A stretch of 20,221 nucleotides of DNA from Spirochaetaceae bacterium (GCA_003554375.1 PWGF01000009.1:1-20221), one strand, 5' to 3'. Shown: positions 6,379-13,918, counted from the first letter of the stretch. Program-made: numbers and translations. The notes: a model not told the origin generated them from the letters alone.

Positions 6379-7883
6379 GAGGTATCCTCCCCGGGCCTTG
6401 CGTCTTCGGTCTCCGTCGATCCGGTCTCTTCTGCCTGCGCACCCCTGCCCCGCGCGTGCGGCGCGTCCGGGTTGTGGGAGGCGCCGGGCGTGTGGGGTGT
6501 GCCCAAGGGGGAGCCGGCTCGATGTGGAGCGGCCGGCGGGTGCCGGCGGGGCGCTGAGCTTCCCGTCGGCTCGATGCTTGTTGCACGCTCCAGCTCGAAG
6601 CCGAGCATGCGTTTACATGCTTCGAAGCGCTCATTGATCTGCTCGAAATCGTCGGCACCGATCCAGATCCATGCCAGCTCATAGCTGTATGCATCTTGGT
6701 CGGTAAGCTCCGAGAGCTGCTCGTCGAAATCCACCAGAACCTCGACGGTGACACCGGGAAGCGTGTTGCGGATCCGTTCGAGGTCGGCGGCGGAGGGTAC
6801 GCGGCGTACCCGGGCGTCGGCGAACGCGCGGACGAAGAGCTTGGCACCGCACCGGAACCTACCCTGTCGATGAGGGGGACGGGGCGCGTCACCCAAGGCA
6901 ATATCGAGGGCAATCTGTTGGTTCGATGCACCGTCCACGTCCTCCAGGAGCTCGCAGTGCGATTGGCTTAGCCGCGGGTTGATCTCCAGAAGCCAGAGGC
7001 GGTCCGAGCCCTCGTCGTAAAAGAACTCGACATTGAAACAACCGTGGTCGAAATCGAGCCGATGCATAATGCGTTTCGCTGTCTCAGACATGCGCTCCTG
7101 AACTTCCGCGGGCAGCGTCGACGGATAGTAGTAGCCGGCAAACGACGACATGCCGGGTTCCCGTACCGAATCCACTACCGCGTAGATATGGGGCAAGCCG
7201 TCCTGCACGTATCCCTCCAACGTGCACTGTCGGCCCCCGATGATCGACTCGGCCAGGCAGATCCACGGCGGGAGCTCGCTTATCTCGTCGGGGACGCGCG
7301 CATGAGCGATCACTTCCTCGAGTGGATCGGCCAGCCGTCCGATTCCGGCACGCATCTCCGGCATGGCTGAACGAAAATCGGCCGGCCCGTCGACGCGAAA
7401 GCCCAGATGTGAGCGGTAGGCATTGAGCGGTTTGATCCAGAACGGATAACCGACGACCTCCTCGAGGTAGGCCAGCTCCCGGTCGTCGAACGGATCGAAA
7501 CCGGCGAACCGGGGGACGACTTCGGGTGCCGCCTCATGCTGCAGGCGCCGGCTCCAGAGCTTATGGTTGCACTGGAGGATCCCTTCCAGGGAGGGGGTCT
7601 TCAGATTCCACTCCCGGCCAAGAGCCGCCGCCAGCTCGATTGCCGGAAAGTCGATGAACGCCGCAATCGCATCGACCGGCAATGCGGCCTTACGAAGTAC
7701 CTCACGCCCTTCATCGAGCAGAGACGAGAAGGGGAGATCCTCCACTCCGCGCAACGCATCCAATGGAAGCAATTCGTGGAGCTCATACTCCGAGGCGCGT
7801 GGCAGACGTCTGAGCTGCGCCGCTATCCGGTCGTTGAGCCCGATGATGAATACGTTCCGCTGTCGTTCCGCAAACAGCTGCAT
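6375..7883 (-). CDS. ATP-grasp ligase with disordered C-terminal tail
   Basis: A 502-residue ATP-grasp protein. Visible elements, numbered from the ATG at 7883: N-terminal pre-ATP-grasp fold (RNVFIIGLND, 9-18), ATP-binding lysines in CNHKLWSRRL (Lys108) and FWIKPLNAYRSHLG (Lys151), an acidic hinge LAESI (Glu212), and the metal-binding pair NVEFFYD (Glu286) and LLEINPRLS (Glu300, Asn302). The family joins a carboxylate to an amine or thiol through an acyl phosphate; substrates are unknown. The last ~65 residues are low-complexity Pro/His/Gly/Glu and probably disordered. AAGG lies five bases before the ATG at 7883; the frame stays open to a TTG at 7961 without a Shine-Dalgarno, so a longer form is less likely. 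The hydrolase gene overlaps its stop, so the two form one operon and probably act in one pathway. Confidence 0.85.
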   Translation of the reverse strand: MQLFAERQRNVFIIGLNDRIAAQLRRLPRASEYELHELLPLDALRGVEDLPFSSLLDEGREVLRKAALPVDAIAAFIDFPAIELAAALGREWNLKTPSLEGILQCNHKLWSRRLQHEAAPEVVPRFAGFDPFDDRELAYLEEVVGYPFWIKPLNAYRSHLGFRVDGPADFRSAMPEMRAGIGRLADPLEEVIAHARVPDEISELPPWICLAESIIGGRQCTLEGYVQDGLPHIYAVVDSVREPGMSSFAGYYYPSTLPAEVQERMSETAKRIMHRLDFDHGCFNVEFFYDEGSDRLWLLEINPRLSQSHCELLEDVDGASNQQIALDIALGDAPRPPHRQGRFRCGAKLFVRAFADARVRRVPSAADLERIRNTLPGVTVEVLVDFDEQLSELTDQDAYSYELAWIWIGADDFEQINERFEACKRMLGFELERATSIEPTGSSAPRRHPPAAPHRAGSPLGTPHTPGASHNPDAPHARGRGAQAEETGSTETEDARPGEDTS

Positions 7884-7985
7884 AAGCCCCCTTGCGTTGT
7901 CCGGTGTTAAAACTGCCGGATTCCCGTGTGGCCCGCGGCCAGGCAAATAAGCGTGGTGCAACGGGCTTCAGGGTAACGATACAGT

Positions 7986-8014
7986 AGAGTACTGATAAAC
8001 AGGAAACACGACAA
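7986..8014 (-). promoter_or_regulatory. Candidate promoter of the ATP-grasp/hydrolase operon
   Basis: On the minus strand TTGTCG (8014-8009), 17 bp, TACTCT (7991-7986). Predicted start near 7979 gives a leader of about 95 bases before the ATG at 7883. Confidence 0.4.
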
Positions 8015-8226
8015 TGCTTCGCGCAACTGTCGCCCGCAGCGTGAACCCCGAACGGTGCTGTTGCCGATTTGCGCACCTACCGACAGGCCGTGATAGGTGT
8101 CTGTCACGAGGGCGCGCCTCACGATACGGTGACCGGCGTAGCCGGACAGGTGCTTTCCGGGCGTAGTACCGTCCCGCGGACGATCGCTGTTCGCAATGCA
8201 ACTTCTCGCCCAACGTCGGCGGTTCT

Positions 8227-8234
8227 GATACACT
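8227..8234 (+). promoter_or_regulatory. Extended -10-like box just before the DUF212-type gene
   Basis: TG-A-TACACT matches an extended -10 (TGnTANNNT). The expected start near 8241 falls 2 bases before the ATG at 8243. No good -35 is seen, as can occur with extended -10 promoters. Confidence 0.35.
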
Positions 8235-8242
8235 TGTTCTCG

Positions 8243-8701
8243 ATGGAAACAATTGCCTTGCCGCTTGTCCTCGCGGTTTCGGTCCAGCTACTGTGCCAGC
8301 TGTTCAAGGTTGTCTTCTACTCGCTCCAGGATCGCCGGTTCCGGCCTGCATACGGAGTGACGGCGGGCGGCATGCCGAGCGCGCATGCTGCATTCGTTAC
8401 CGCCTTGACCGTCGGTGTAGGTATTCGGAGCGGTCCGGCCAGCGACGTGTTCGCTGTGTCGTGTGTCTTCTCTGCAATCGTTATCTATGATGCATTTCGG
8501 CTCCGGGGACACGTTGAAGAGCACGCTCGGCGGATCAACCGACTCCAGCGCCGCTTGGATGAGCTGCCCACCGCCCCGGACAAGCGAGCTCTGGGACCGG
8601 TTCCGGAGATGGTCGGGCATTCGCTGCCCGATCTGGCGATCGGGGTGGTTGTCGGTGCCGCTTTCGCCGTTCTCGGAATGCAGCTCCTGGGCACCCTATA
8701 G
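8243..8701 (+). CDS. DUF212/YuiD-type membrane acid phosphatase/haloperoxidase-like protein
   Basis: The 152-residue product shows the whole signature of the small DUF212 (DivPAP/YuiD) family: a first membrane segment ending QLFKVVFY, the motif GGMPSAHAAFVTALTVGVG, then VIYDAFRLRGHVEEHARRIN and VPEMVGHSLPDLAIGVVVGAAFAVLG, with three to four hydrophobic segments. The family is related by sequence to PAP2-type phosphatases, but its substrate is not established; lipid phosphates are a guess. The frame is open far upstream to 8069, but family homology starts at the ATG at 8243, so I use that. No Shine-Dalgarno is visible, whereas a -10-like box ends 8 bases before the ATG, which suggests a leaderless mRNA. 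The membrane segments put it in the inner membrane. Confidence 0.85.
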   Translation: METIALPLVLAVSVQLLCQLFKVVFYSLQDRRFRPAYGVTAGGMPSAHAAFVTALTVGVGIRSGPASDVFAVSCVFSAIVIYDAFRLRGHVEEHARRINRLQRRLDELPTAPDKRALGPVPEMVGHSLPDLAIGVVVGAAFAVLGMQLLGTL

Positions 8702-8721
8702 CCTCGGCGCGCCCGCCCGCT

Positions 8722-8775
8722 CACTACACTACCCGGGCTCGGGGTACGCACTACACTACCCGGGCTCGGGCTACG
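8722..8775. repeat. Two tandem 27-bp direct repeats
   Basis: Copies at 8722-8748 and 8749-8775 are identical except for one base (G/C at the 22nd position). Each contains CCCG-GGCT-CGGG, a short hairpin. The array starts 20 bases after the upstream stop codon and may help stop transcription before glgP. Confidence 0.8.
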
Positions 8776-8856
8776 CCTCCAAGGCCCGGTACTCGCCGCC
8801 GTTTTCCCGGGCGCGTTGTCCAACTGCGTGTGCCCTGGCGAAGGCTGCGCTGCGTA

Positions 8857-8886
8857 TTGACCGACGGCGCGCGGCTCGCGTACGCT
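8857..8886 (+). promoter_or_regulatory. Promoter of glgP
   Basis: TTGACC (8857-8862), 18 bp, TACGCT (8881-8886). The expected start near 8893 leaves a short leader that holds the ribosome-binding site. Confidence 0.45.
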
Positions 8887-8895
8887 CCACAGGTT

Positions 8896-8904
8896 AAAGG
8901 AGGG
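8896..8904 (+). promoter_or_regulatory. Strong ribosome-binding site of glgP
   Basis: AAAGGAGGG ends five bases before the ATG at 8910 and fixes the start codon. Confidence 0.75.
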
Positions 8905-8909
8905 CAACG

Positions 8910-11465
8910 ATGGCGTCGTCGGAAGGAAAACCGGTTCACCAAACGGCAGGGCGGACCAGCGCTGCCGTAGCAGCAGTAGGAGAGCGTCGCGTCGCGAACA
9001 TAGACAGCTCGGATTTCATGATACAGGCAAGCACGGAGGAGTTGCAGCAGAGCGTTCTGCGTCACCTGAAGCTTACGCTGGCGCGGGATGACAAGACTGC
9101 GACAGCACGCGACTGGTGGATCAGCGCCGCTATGACGGTGCGCGACTACATGCTGGAACGGATGATCAAGACGCAGGAGAAGCACAACAGTGAAGACGTG
9201 CGTCGCGTGTACTACCTCTCGCTCGAGTATCTCATGGGGCGGTTGTTCCGAAACAACGCCTTCAACGCAGGAATATACGCGCAAATGGCCGAGGCGCTAT
9301 CGGGGCTTGGACTGGATATCGAGACGTTGGAGCGCGAAGAGGTCGACATGGGCCTCGGCAACGGCGGGTTGGGCCGGCTTGCCGCGTGCTTCATCGATTC
9401 GATGGCCAGCCTGAACTACCCGGCGATTGCGTACGGTATCCGGTACGAGTTCGGTCTGTTTCGCCAGGAGTTTGTCGACGGCCACCAGGTAGAGTATCCG
9501 GACAACTGGCTGCAGTTCTCCAATCCGTGGGAGATCATGCGACCGGAATACACGGTGCCGGTGAAGCTCTACGGACGGGTTGAGTCGCATTTCGATGAGA
9601 ACGGCGACTTCCGTCCCCGTTGGGTGGACGCGCAAACGGTCATCGGATTGCCGTACGATATTCCCATACTCGGATATGGAGGCGAAACGGTCAATTTCTT
9701 GCGTCTCTGGTCGTCTAAGACGAGCGAAGAGCTGGACCTCTCGGCATTTAACAGCGGCGGGTACGTGGAAGCGGTGCAGGACAAGGCGATCAGCGAGACG
9801 ATCTCGAAGGTTCTCTATCCCAACGACAAGACGGAGAGCGGGAAGAGGCTTCGCCTCGTACAGCAGTATTTTTTCGTCTCCTGTTCGCTGGTGGACACTA
9901 TCCGGCGATATCTGCGGAACCATGACGACTGGGATGCGTTTCCGGAGAAGGTCGCCATCCAGCTCAACGACACCCATCCGGCGGTGGCGATTCCGGAGCT
10001 CATGCGCCTTCTGGTGGACGAGTATCGACTGAGCTGGGAATACGCGTGGGCTCTGGCGCAGCGCGTGTTCGGATACACCAACCATACGCTTCTTCCGGAA
10101 GCCCTGGAGAAGTGGAGCGTGCCGCTCTTCGGAGAAGTGCTGCCGCGGCACCTGGAGATAGTGTACGAGATCAACCGTCGCTTCTTAGAAGAAGTCGTGG
10201 AGGCTCGTTGGCCTGGCGATGATCGGAAGAAACAACAGCTTTCGATCGTCGAAGAGGGCAAACCGAAGATGCTTCGTATGGCGTATCTTTCCGTTGTTGC
10301 CGCCCACTCTACGAACGGGGTGGCGGAGCTACACACCAAGCTACTCAAACGGCATATTTTCCGGGGGCTCAACGAGCTGTATCCGGAACGCTTCAACAGT
10401 AAGACTAACGGAATCACTCCTCGCCGGTGGCTTCTGGCGTGCAACCCCGCCTTGTCCGAGCTCGTCACCGAGGCAATCGGAGACCAATGGCCAATCGATC
10501 TTGACCAGCTTGAGAAGCTGGAGGAACATGTGGACGATCCGGCGTTCCGGGAACGCTTCATGGCCGTTAAGCGCGAGAACAAGGAGCGACTCACCTCTTT
10601 CATTGCGGAACAGTGTGGGATAACCGTCAGTCCGGACGCCGTGTTCGACGTTCAGATCAAGCGTCTCCACGAGTACAAGCGTCAGCACCTGAACCTGTTG
10701 CACATCCTGACGCTCTATCGCCGACTGCTCCATAATCCGGATCTGGACATCGCGCCCCGGGTGTTCATCTTTGGCGCAAAAGCGGCTCCGGGCTACGATC
10801 TGGCCAAGAACATCATCCTCGCCATCAATTCGGTCGGGCAGGTTATTAACTCGGATTCCCGCATCAACGGGAAGCTCAAGGTGGTGTTTCTCCCCAACTA
10901 CGGAGTTTCCGTGGCGGAGCGGATAATCCCGGCCGCGGATGTGTCGGAACAGATCTCGACGGCTGGGAAAGAGGCGTCGGGTACCGGGAACATGAAGCTG
11001 GCTCTGAACGGCGCGGTGACGTTGGGGACGCTGGACGGCGCCAACGTGGAGATCCGGGACTGTGTCGGAGAGGAGAACGTGTTCATCTTCGGGCTTACCG
11101 AAGAACAGGTAGAGGAGACACGGGCTCGAGGATATCGTCCGCACGATTTCTACCGCCGGGATCCGGAGCTCCGGAATGCGATCGATTGGCTGAGCTCGGA
11201 CTACTTCACCCCTCGTGAGCCGAATGCGCTTGCTCCGGTGGTCCATAGTCTCCTCGACGGAGGGGATCCCTTCCTGGTGTGCGCTGATTACCGGGCATAC
11301 GTCGATGCTCAGGAGCGAATCGGAGAGGCGTATCAGTACGCTGACGGGTGGGCAAGAATGGCGGCGCTCAACACCGCGCGTGTGGGCTTCTTCTCGAGTG
11401 ACCGCACCATCCGGGAATACGCCCGGGAGGTGTGGAACCTGGAGCCGGTGCGTGTGCCGCAGTAG
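8910..11465 (+). CDS. glgP: Glycogen/alpha-glucan phosphorylase
   Basis: The 851-residue protein is a full-length GT35 phosphorylase, which releases glucose 1-phosphate from the non-reducing ends of alpha-1,4-glucan in the cytosol, using pyridoxal phosphate. Motifs in order: YYLSLEYLMGR, LGNGGLGRLAACFIDSMASL, QLNDTHPAVAIPELMRLL, TNHTLLPEALEKW, KTNGITPRRWL, DVQIKRLHEYKRQ, KAAPGYDLAKNIILAIN and the cofactor site EASGTGNMKLALNGAVTLGTLDGANVEI, in which Lys696 should carry the PLP. The first ~30 residues are a variable extension. Start is the ATG at 8910 behind AAAGGAGGG. No other glycogen gene is adjacent and it appears to have its own promoter, so it is probably a single-gene unit. Strongly supported. 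Confidence 0.98.
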   Translation: MASSEGKPVHQTAGRTSAAVAAVGERRVANIDSSDFMIQASTEELQQSVLRHLKLTLARDDKTATARDWWISAAMTVRDYMLERMIKTQEKHNSEDVRRVYYLSLEYLMGRLFRNNAFNAGIYAQMAEALSGLGLDIETLEREEVDMGLGNGGLGRLAACFIDSMASLNYPAIAYGIRYEFGLFRQEFVDGHQVEYPDNWLQFSNPWEIMRPEYTVPVKLYGRVESHFDENGDFRPRWVDAQTVIGLPYDIPILGYGGETVNFLRLWSSKTSEELDLSAFNSGGYVEAVQDKAISETISKVLYPNDKTESGKRLRLVQQYFFVSCSLVDTIRRYLRNHDDWDAFPEKVAIQLNDTHPAVAIPELMRLLVDEYRLSWEYAWALAQRVFGYTNHTLLPEALEKWSVPLFGEVLPRHLEIVYEINRRFLEEVVEARWPGDDRKKQQLSIVEEGKPKMLRMAYLSVVAAHSTNGVAELHTKLLKRHIFRGLNELYPERFNSKTNGITPRRWLLACNPALSELVTEAIGDQWPIDLDQLEKLEEHVDDPAFRERFMAVKRENKERLTSFIAEQCGITVSPDAVFDVQIKRLHEYKRQHLNLLHILTLYRRLLHNPDLDIAPRVFIFGAKAAPGYDLAKNIILAINSVGQVINSDSRINGKLKVVFLPNYGVSVAERIIPAADVSEQISTAGKEASGTGNMKLALNGAVTLGTLDGANVEIRDCVGEENVFIFGLTEEQVEETRARGYRPHDFYRRDPELRNAIDWLSSDYFTPREPNALAPVVHSLLDGGDPFLVCADYRAYVDAQERIGEAYQYADGWARMAALNTARVGFFSSDRTIREYAREVWNLEPVRVPQ

Positions 11466-11512
11466 GAGCTCGAGGATAGGGAGACGGGAGGGCCGCGAGC
11501 ACCTTCAGCAGT

Positions 11513-11541
11513 TTGACGACACGTGGCGCCGGCGCTATCTT
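11513..11541 (+). promoter_or_regulatory. Promoter of the encapsulin operon
   Basis: TTGACG (11513-11518), 17 bp, TATCTT (11536-11541). The spacer ends in the perfect palindrome GCGCCGGCGC (11526-11535), and GAATATTC (11564-11571) lies in the expected leader. Either could be an operator; no known Fur-type site is evident. Confidence 0.6.
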
Positions 11542-11604
11542 GGTGTCCGGACAGCAAGCGTTGGAATATTCAACGACTCATATAGAGAAAGAAGGAGCCG
11601 GTAG

Positions 11605-12033
11605 ATGGCTGGACAGTATCATGAGCCGCCCGAGGAGCTCCCGAGCGGGTTGCGTGATCTCACGCGTATTCTCGTGAGCCTGAAGGAAGAGATAGAAGCA
11701 ATCGACTGGTACAACCAGCGAATCTATCTTGCGGAGGACGACCAGGTGCGAAGCATCCTCCGCCACAACCAGAAGGAGGAGATGGAGCACGCCGCCATGG
11801 CCCTCGAATATCTTCGCAGGAACATGGACGGCTGGGACGAGGCCTTGCGAGCATACCTTTTCACCGAAGGCGATCTCGTTGCCCATGAGGAGCACGTAAC
11901 GGGAGCGTCGGAGGAAACGGTGGCAGAGCGGCCCGGCCGTCGCGGTGAGGAGCGAGCCGCTGGTCTGGGGATCGGCAGCCTTCACGCCGGCACGCTGAAC
12001 GGCAGCACGCAAAACAAGGAGGGACAAGGGTGA
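11605..12033 (+). CDS. Encapsulated ferritin-like protein (EncFtn), encapsulin cargo
   Basis: The 142-residue protein matches the encapsulated-ferritin family, whose half-ferritin subunits assemble to make a ferroxidase centre at a subunit interface and oxidise Fe(II) for storage inside an encapsulin shell. Visible: the helix EEIEAIDWYNQR with Glu31, Trp35 and Tyr36, and the helix HNQKEEMEHAAMALEYLRR with Glu61 and His62, matching the known metal ligands and nearby aromatic residues. A flexible linker follows (~100-120), then the encapsulation motif LGIGSL (121-126). Unusually, 16 residues follow this motif; their codons include the Shine-Dalgarno of the shell gene. AAGGAG lies 7 bases before the ATG. 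The shell gene overlaps the stop by four bases, which confirms the pairing. Confidence 0.95.
   Translation: MAGQYHEPPEELPSGLRDLTRILVSLKEEIEAIDWYNQRIYLAEDDQVRSILRHNQKEEMEHAAMALEYLRRNMDGWDEALRAYLFTEGDLVAHEEHVTGASEETVAERPGRRGEERAAGLGIGSLHAGTLNGSTQNKEGQG
12016..12022 (+). promoter_or_regulatory. Ribosome-binding site of the encapsulin gene, inside the cargo gene
   Basis: AAGGAGG ends seven bases before the GTG at 12030 and selects that start, which overlaps the cargo stop as GTGA. Confidence 0.75.
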
Positions 12034-12824
12034 ACTTACTTCGAAGAGAGCTCGCGCCCGTCGGCGACACCGCGTGGAAGCAGATCGAGGACCAGGCTCG
12101 GCACACGCTTTCTACGTTGTTCTCGGTGAGGCGCTTCGCTGACGTGCTCGGGCCGCACGGTATCGATTATGCGGCCGCGCCGGTCGGGCGCCTCAGTATG
12201 GCCGATAACAAGCCCGCGCCGTCTGTCGGGTACGGAGTTCATCAGGTTCAGCCGCTGATCGAGGTACGCGCTTCTTTTCAGCTTTCGGTATGGGAGCTCG
12301 ATAACGCCGAGCGCGGAGCAGGGGATATAGACCTGAGTTCGGTCGAGCGAGCAGCTTATGAGCTGGCCAAGTTCGAGGAGGAGACCGTCTACGCGGGACG
12401 CCCGGATGCGAGCGTTTCGGCGTTGAAAGAAGCCGGCGAGCATAGCGATGTGGCGCTTGGAGGAGACCGCGAGTCGGTGCTCCCAGCGGTGGCCAAGGGT
12501 GTATCGCAGCTGCGTTCGGCCGGCGTGGGCGGACCGTATGCGTTCATCGCGCCGCCTTCGATATGGAGCTACTTGGCGGGAACCGTGGACGGCCGGCCTT
12601 TCACTCAGCATGTCGAGCGCGTTCTGGACGGGCCGGTACTCTTCAGCAGCTTTGCCGATACCCCGCTACTGGTGTCGCTTCGCGGAGGAGATTTCGAGCT
12701 CGTGCTTGGACAAGACGCTGCGGTCGGTTACCTGAGCCACGATGCCAACAATGTGGAGCTCTATTTGACCGAGTCCTTCACCTTCCGCGTTCTGGACGGC
12801 AATGCAGTGCTGCGCTTCGCCTAG
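12030..12824 (+). CDS. enc: Family 1 encapsulin shell protein
   Basis: The 264-residue protein aligns along its length with family 1 encapsulins of the Thermotoga maritima type, which have the HK97 phage-capsid fold. Visible: N-terminal MNLLRRELAPVGDTAWKQIEDQAR (the helix that holds cargo peptide), GPHGIDYAAAPVGR, the E-loop region LIEVRASFQLSVWELDNAERG, then FEEETVYAG, GPYAFIAPPSIW, and the end RGGDFELVLGQDAAVGYLSHDANNVELYLTESFTFRV. The size fits a 60-subunit (T=1) shell, though this cannot be read from sequence. Start is GTG at 12030, overlapping the ferritin stop (GTGA), so the two are translationally coupled and the shell should package the ferritin to form an iron-storing compartment. 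The next gene is convergent, 33 bases away. Confidence 0.97.
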   Translation: MNLLRRELAPVGDTAWKQIEDQARHTLSTLFSVRRFADVLGPHGIDYAAAPVGRLSMADNKPAPSVGYGVHQVQPLIEVRASFQLSVWELDNAERGAGDIDLSSVERAAYELAKFEEETVYAGRPDASVSALKEAGEHSDVALGGDRESVLPAVAKGVSQLRSAGVGGPYAFIAPPSIWSYLAGTVDGRPFTQHVERVLDGPVLFSSFADTPLLVSLRGGDFELVLGQDAAVGYLSHDANNVELYLTESFTFRVLDGNAVLRFA

Positions 12825-12857
12825 CTCCGGGGTGCGAAAGCATGCAAAACATTGAAC

Positions 12858-13883
12858 TCACTCGCCCAGCGTCTGGTGTCCCAGCGTCTCGTGGAGGAAT
12901 TGCGCGACAAACTGTGCAACCGGTTCCCAAGCTCGCTCTCCGTAGCCCCCGGAGCGAAGGTATGCGGTTGGGATATCGCGCGCGGTCAGGAAATCCAGAA
13001 TCAGACGATCACGCACGCCCATGGTTTCCAGTGGTAGTCGGAGGAGGCCTGCGGAGGGTAGCCCGTCGTGTTCGTACGGGTCAGCCCCGTAGACTACCAC
13101 CGCAACGTCGGGCCGCGGGAACTCGTCAAGAGCCTCCAGGGCTTCCTCGAGCCGCGGGATATACCGGCCTTCCTCGCCGGATGCTATCGGTACGTCGATA
13201 TCACTCGGGGTAAACGATGGGTTTCGTGTCCCATCCGGTCTGACGGCCGGCTGATCCAGAGGCCAGCCCTCGGCCATGTGCACGCTCAGAGTTGTGATGG
13301 AGGTGTCGCCGTGCGTCAGGGCCGCGGTTCCGTCGCCTTTGTGGGCGTCCGTGTCGATGATCCAGGCGGATTCGATCGTTGCGGAGGCCTGGAGTGCGCG
13401 AGCGGCAATCACGATATCGTTTATTATACAGAACCCGCCCGGCTGATCCGCCATGGCGTGGTGCATTCCCCCGGCAAGATAGAACGCCCGGCCATAGTCA
13501 AGGGCGGCTCTGAGTACTTGAATGGTTCCTCCTGCAACGTCCAGTAGTTGGTCCACCAGACGTCCTAGCGGGATGCGGCCGCGGTTTGGATCGTATCGAT
13601 GGTATGAGCCGTCGGGAGCGCGAAGCTCGTAACCTTCCATAACCACGTACTCGCGCGAGGTTGGATCCCAGAGGCGGTCCACATATTCCTTGGTGTGGAC
13701 CCTGAGCGCGTCCTCTCGAGTAACAGTCGTAGCGTCACGTTCCAAGAGCCAACGCTCCTGGGCTCGAGCAAGCTTAGGATCGCTGACAAGGTCTTCGAGT
13801 ATCCGTGCGGTGGTGTCCGGTGAAACCGGCACCATGATGCCGTAGTCTCTGAGTGACGGGTGTGAACGCGGGCGCAGAACCAT
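12858..13883 (-). CDS. Histone deacetylase-family amidohydrolase
   Basis: The 341-residue protein keeps the zinc-deacetylase core: GGMHHAMADQPGGFCIIND (tandem His141-His142), IIDTDAHKGDGTA (zinc ligands Asp179 and His181), GADPYEHDGL (Asp268) and SGGYGE (Tyr314, which polarises the acetyl carbonyl). Bacterial relatives act on acetylpolyamines or acetylated proteins (AcuC, AphA types); there is no acu gene nearby and the substrate is open. It is cytosolic, with no signal peptide. The ATG at 13883 has only a weak GGTG, and a TTGACC-17-TATTGG element ends six bases before it, so transcription may begin at the A of the ATG. It converges on the encapsulin operon, while bioY lies upstream on the same strand, 158 bases away with a hairpin between. 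Confidence 0.93.
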   Translation of the reverse strand: MVLRPRSHPSLRDYGIMVPVSPDTTARILEDLVSDPKLARAQERWLLERDATTVTREDALRVHTKEYVDRLWDPTSREYVVMEGYELRAPDGSYHRYDPNRGRIPLGRLVDQLLDVAGGTIQVLRAALDYGRAFYLAGGMHHAMADQPGGFCIINDIVIAARALQASATIESAWIIDTDAHKGDGTAALTHGDTSITTLSVHMAEGWPLDQPAVRPDGTRNPSFTPSDIDVPIASGEEGRYIPRLEEALEALDEFPRPDVAVVVYGADPYEHDGLPSAGLLRLPLETMGVRDRLILDFLTARDIPTAYLRSGGYGERAWEPVAQFVAQFLHETLGHQTLGE

Positions 13884-13889
13884 GCGTCA

Positions 13890-13918
13890 CCAATACCGCA
13901 CATCCGGCGCCGGGTCAA
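13890..13918 (-). promoter_or_regulatory. Promoter abutting the deacetylase-family gene
   Basis: On the minus strand TTGACC (13918-13913), 17 bp, TATTGG (13895-13890). The expected start coincides with the ATG at 13883. The -10 is poor; spacing and -35 are good. Confidence 0.4.

Larger units (their letters stand above)
7884..8242. other. Divergent intergenic region
   Basis: About 360 bases between divergently transcribed genes. It contains the candidate operon promoter at 7986-8014 and a -10-like box at 8229-8234. A short hairpin CGTGA/TCACG (8089-8108) is visible. I see no riboswitch or convincing small gene. Confidence 0.4.

Noticed and set aside
5200..6684. A 494-codon plus-strand open frame antisense to the hydrolase and ATP-grasp genes
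   Set aside because: It is a GC-driven shadow: Arg/Pro/Ala-rich composition, no motif, no ribosome-binding site, and the opposite strand encodes two clear enzymes.
5858..6931. A 357-codon minus-strand frame spanning the ligase/hydrolase junction
   Set aside because: It is a frame-shifted shadow of the two real genes.
8089..8108. Hairpin CGTGA/TCACG as part of a riboswitch
   Set aside because: The stem is short and no conserved riboswitch core surrounds it.
8069..8242. N-terminal extension of the DUF212-type protein
   Set aside because: The 58 extra residues have no family similarity, and the ATG at 8243 matches the family N-terminus.
9297..11246. Minus-strand frames of 262-301 codons opposite glgP
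   Set aside because: They are antisense shadows of a fully conserved phosphorylase gene.
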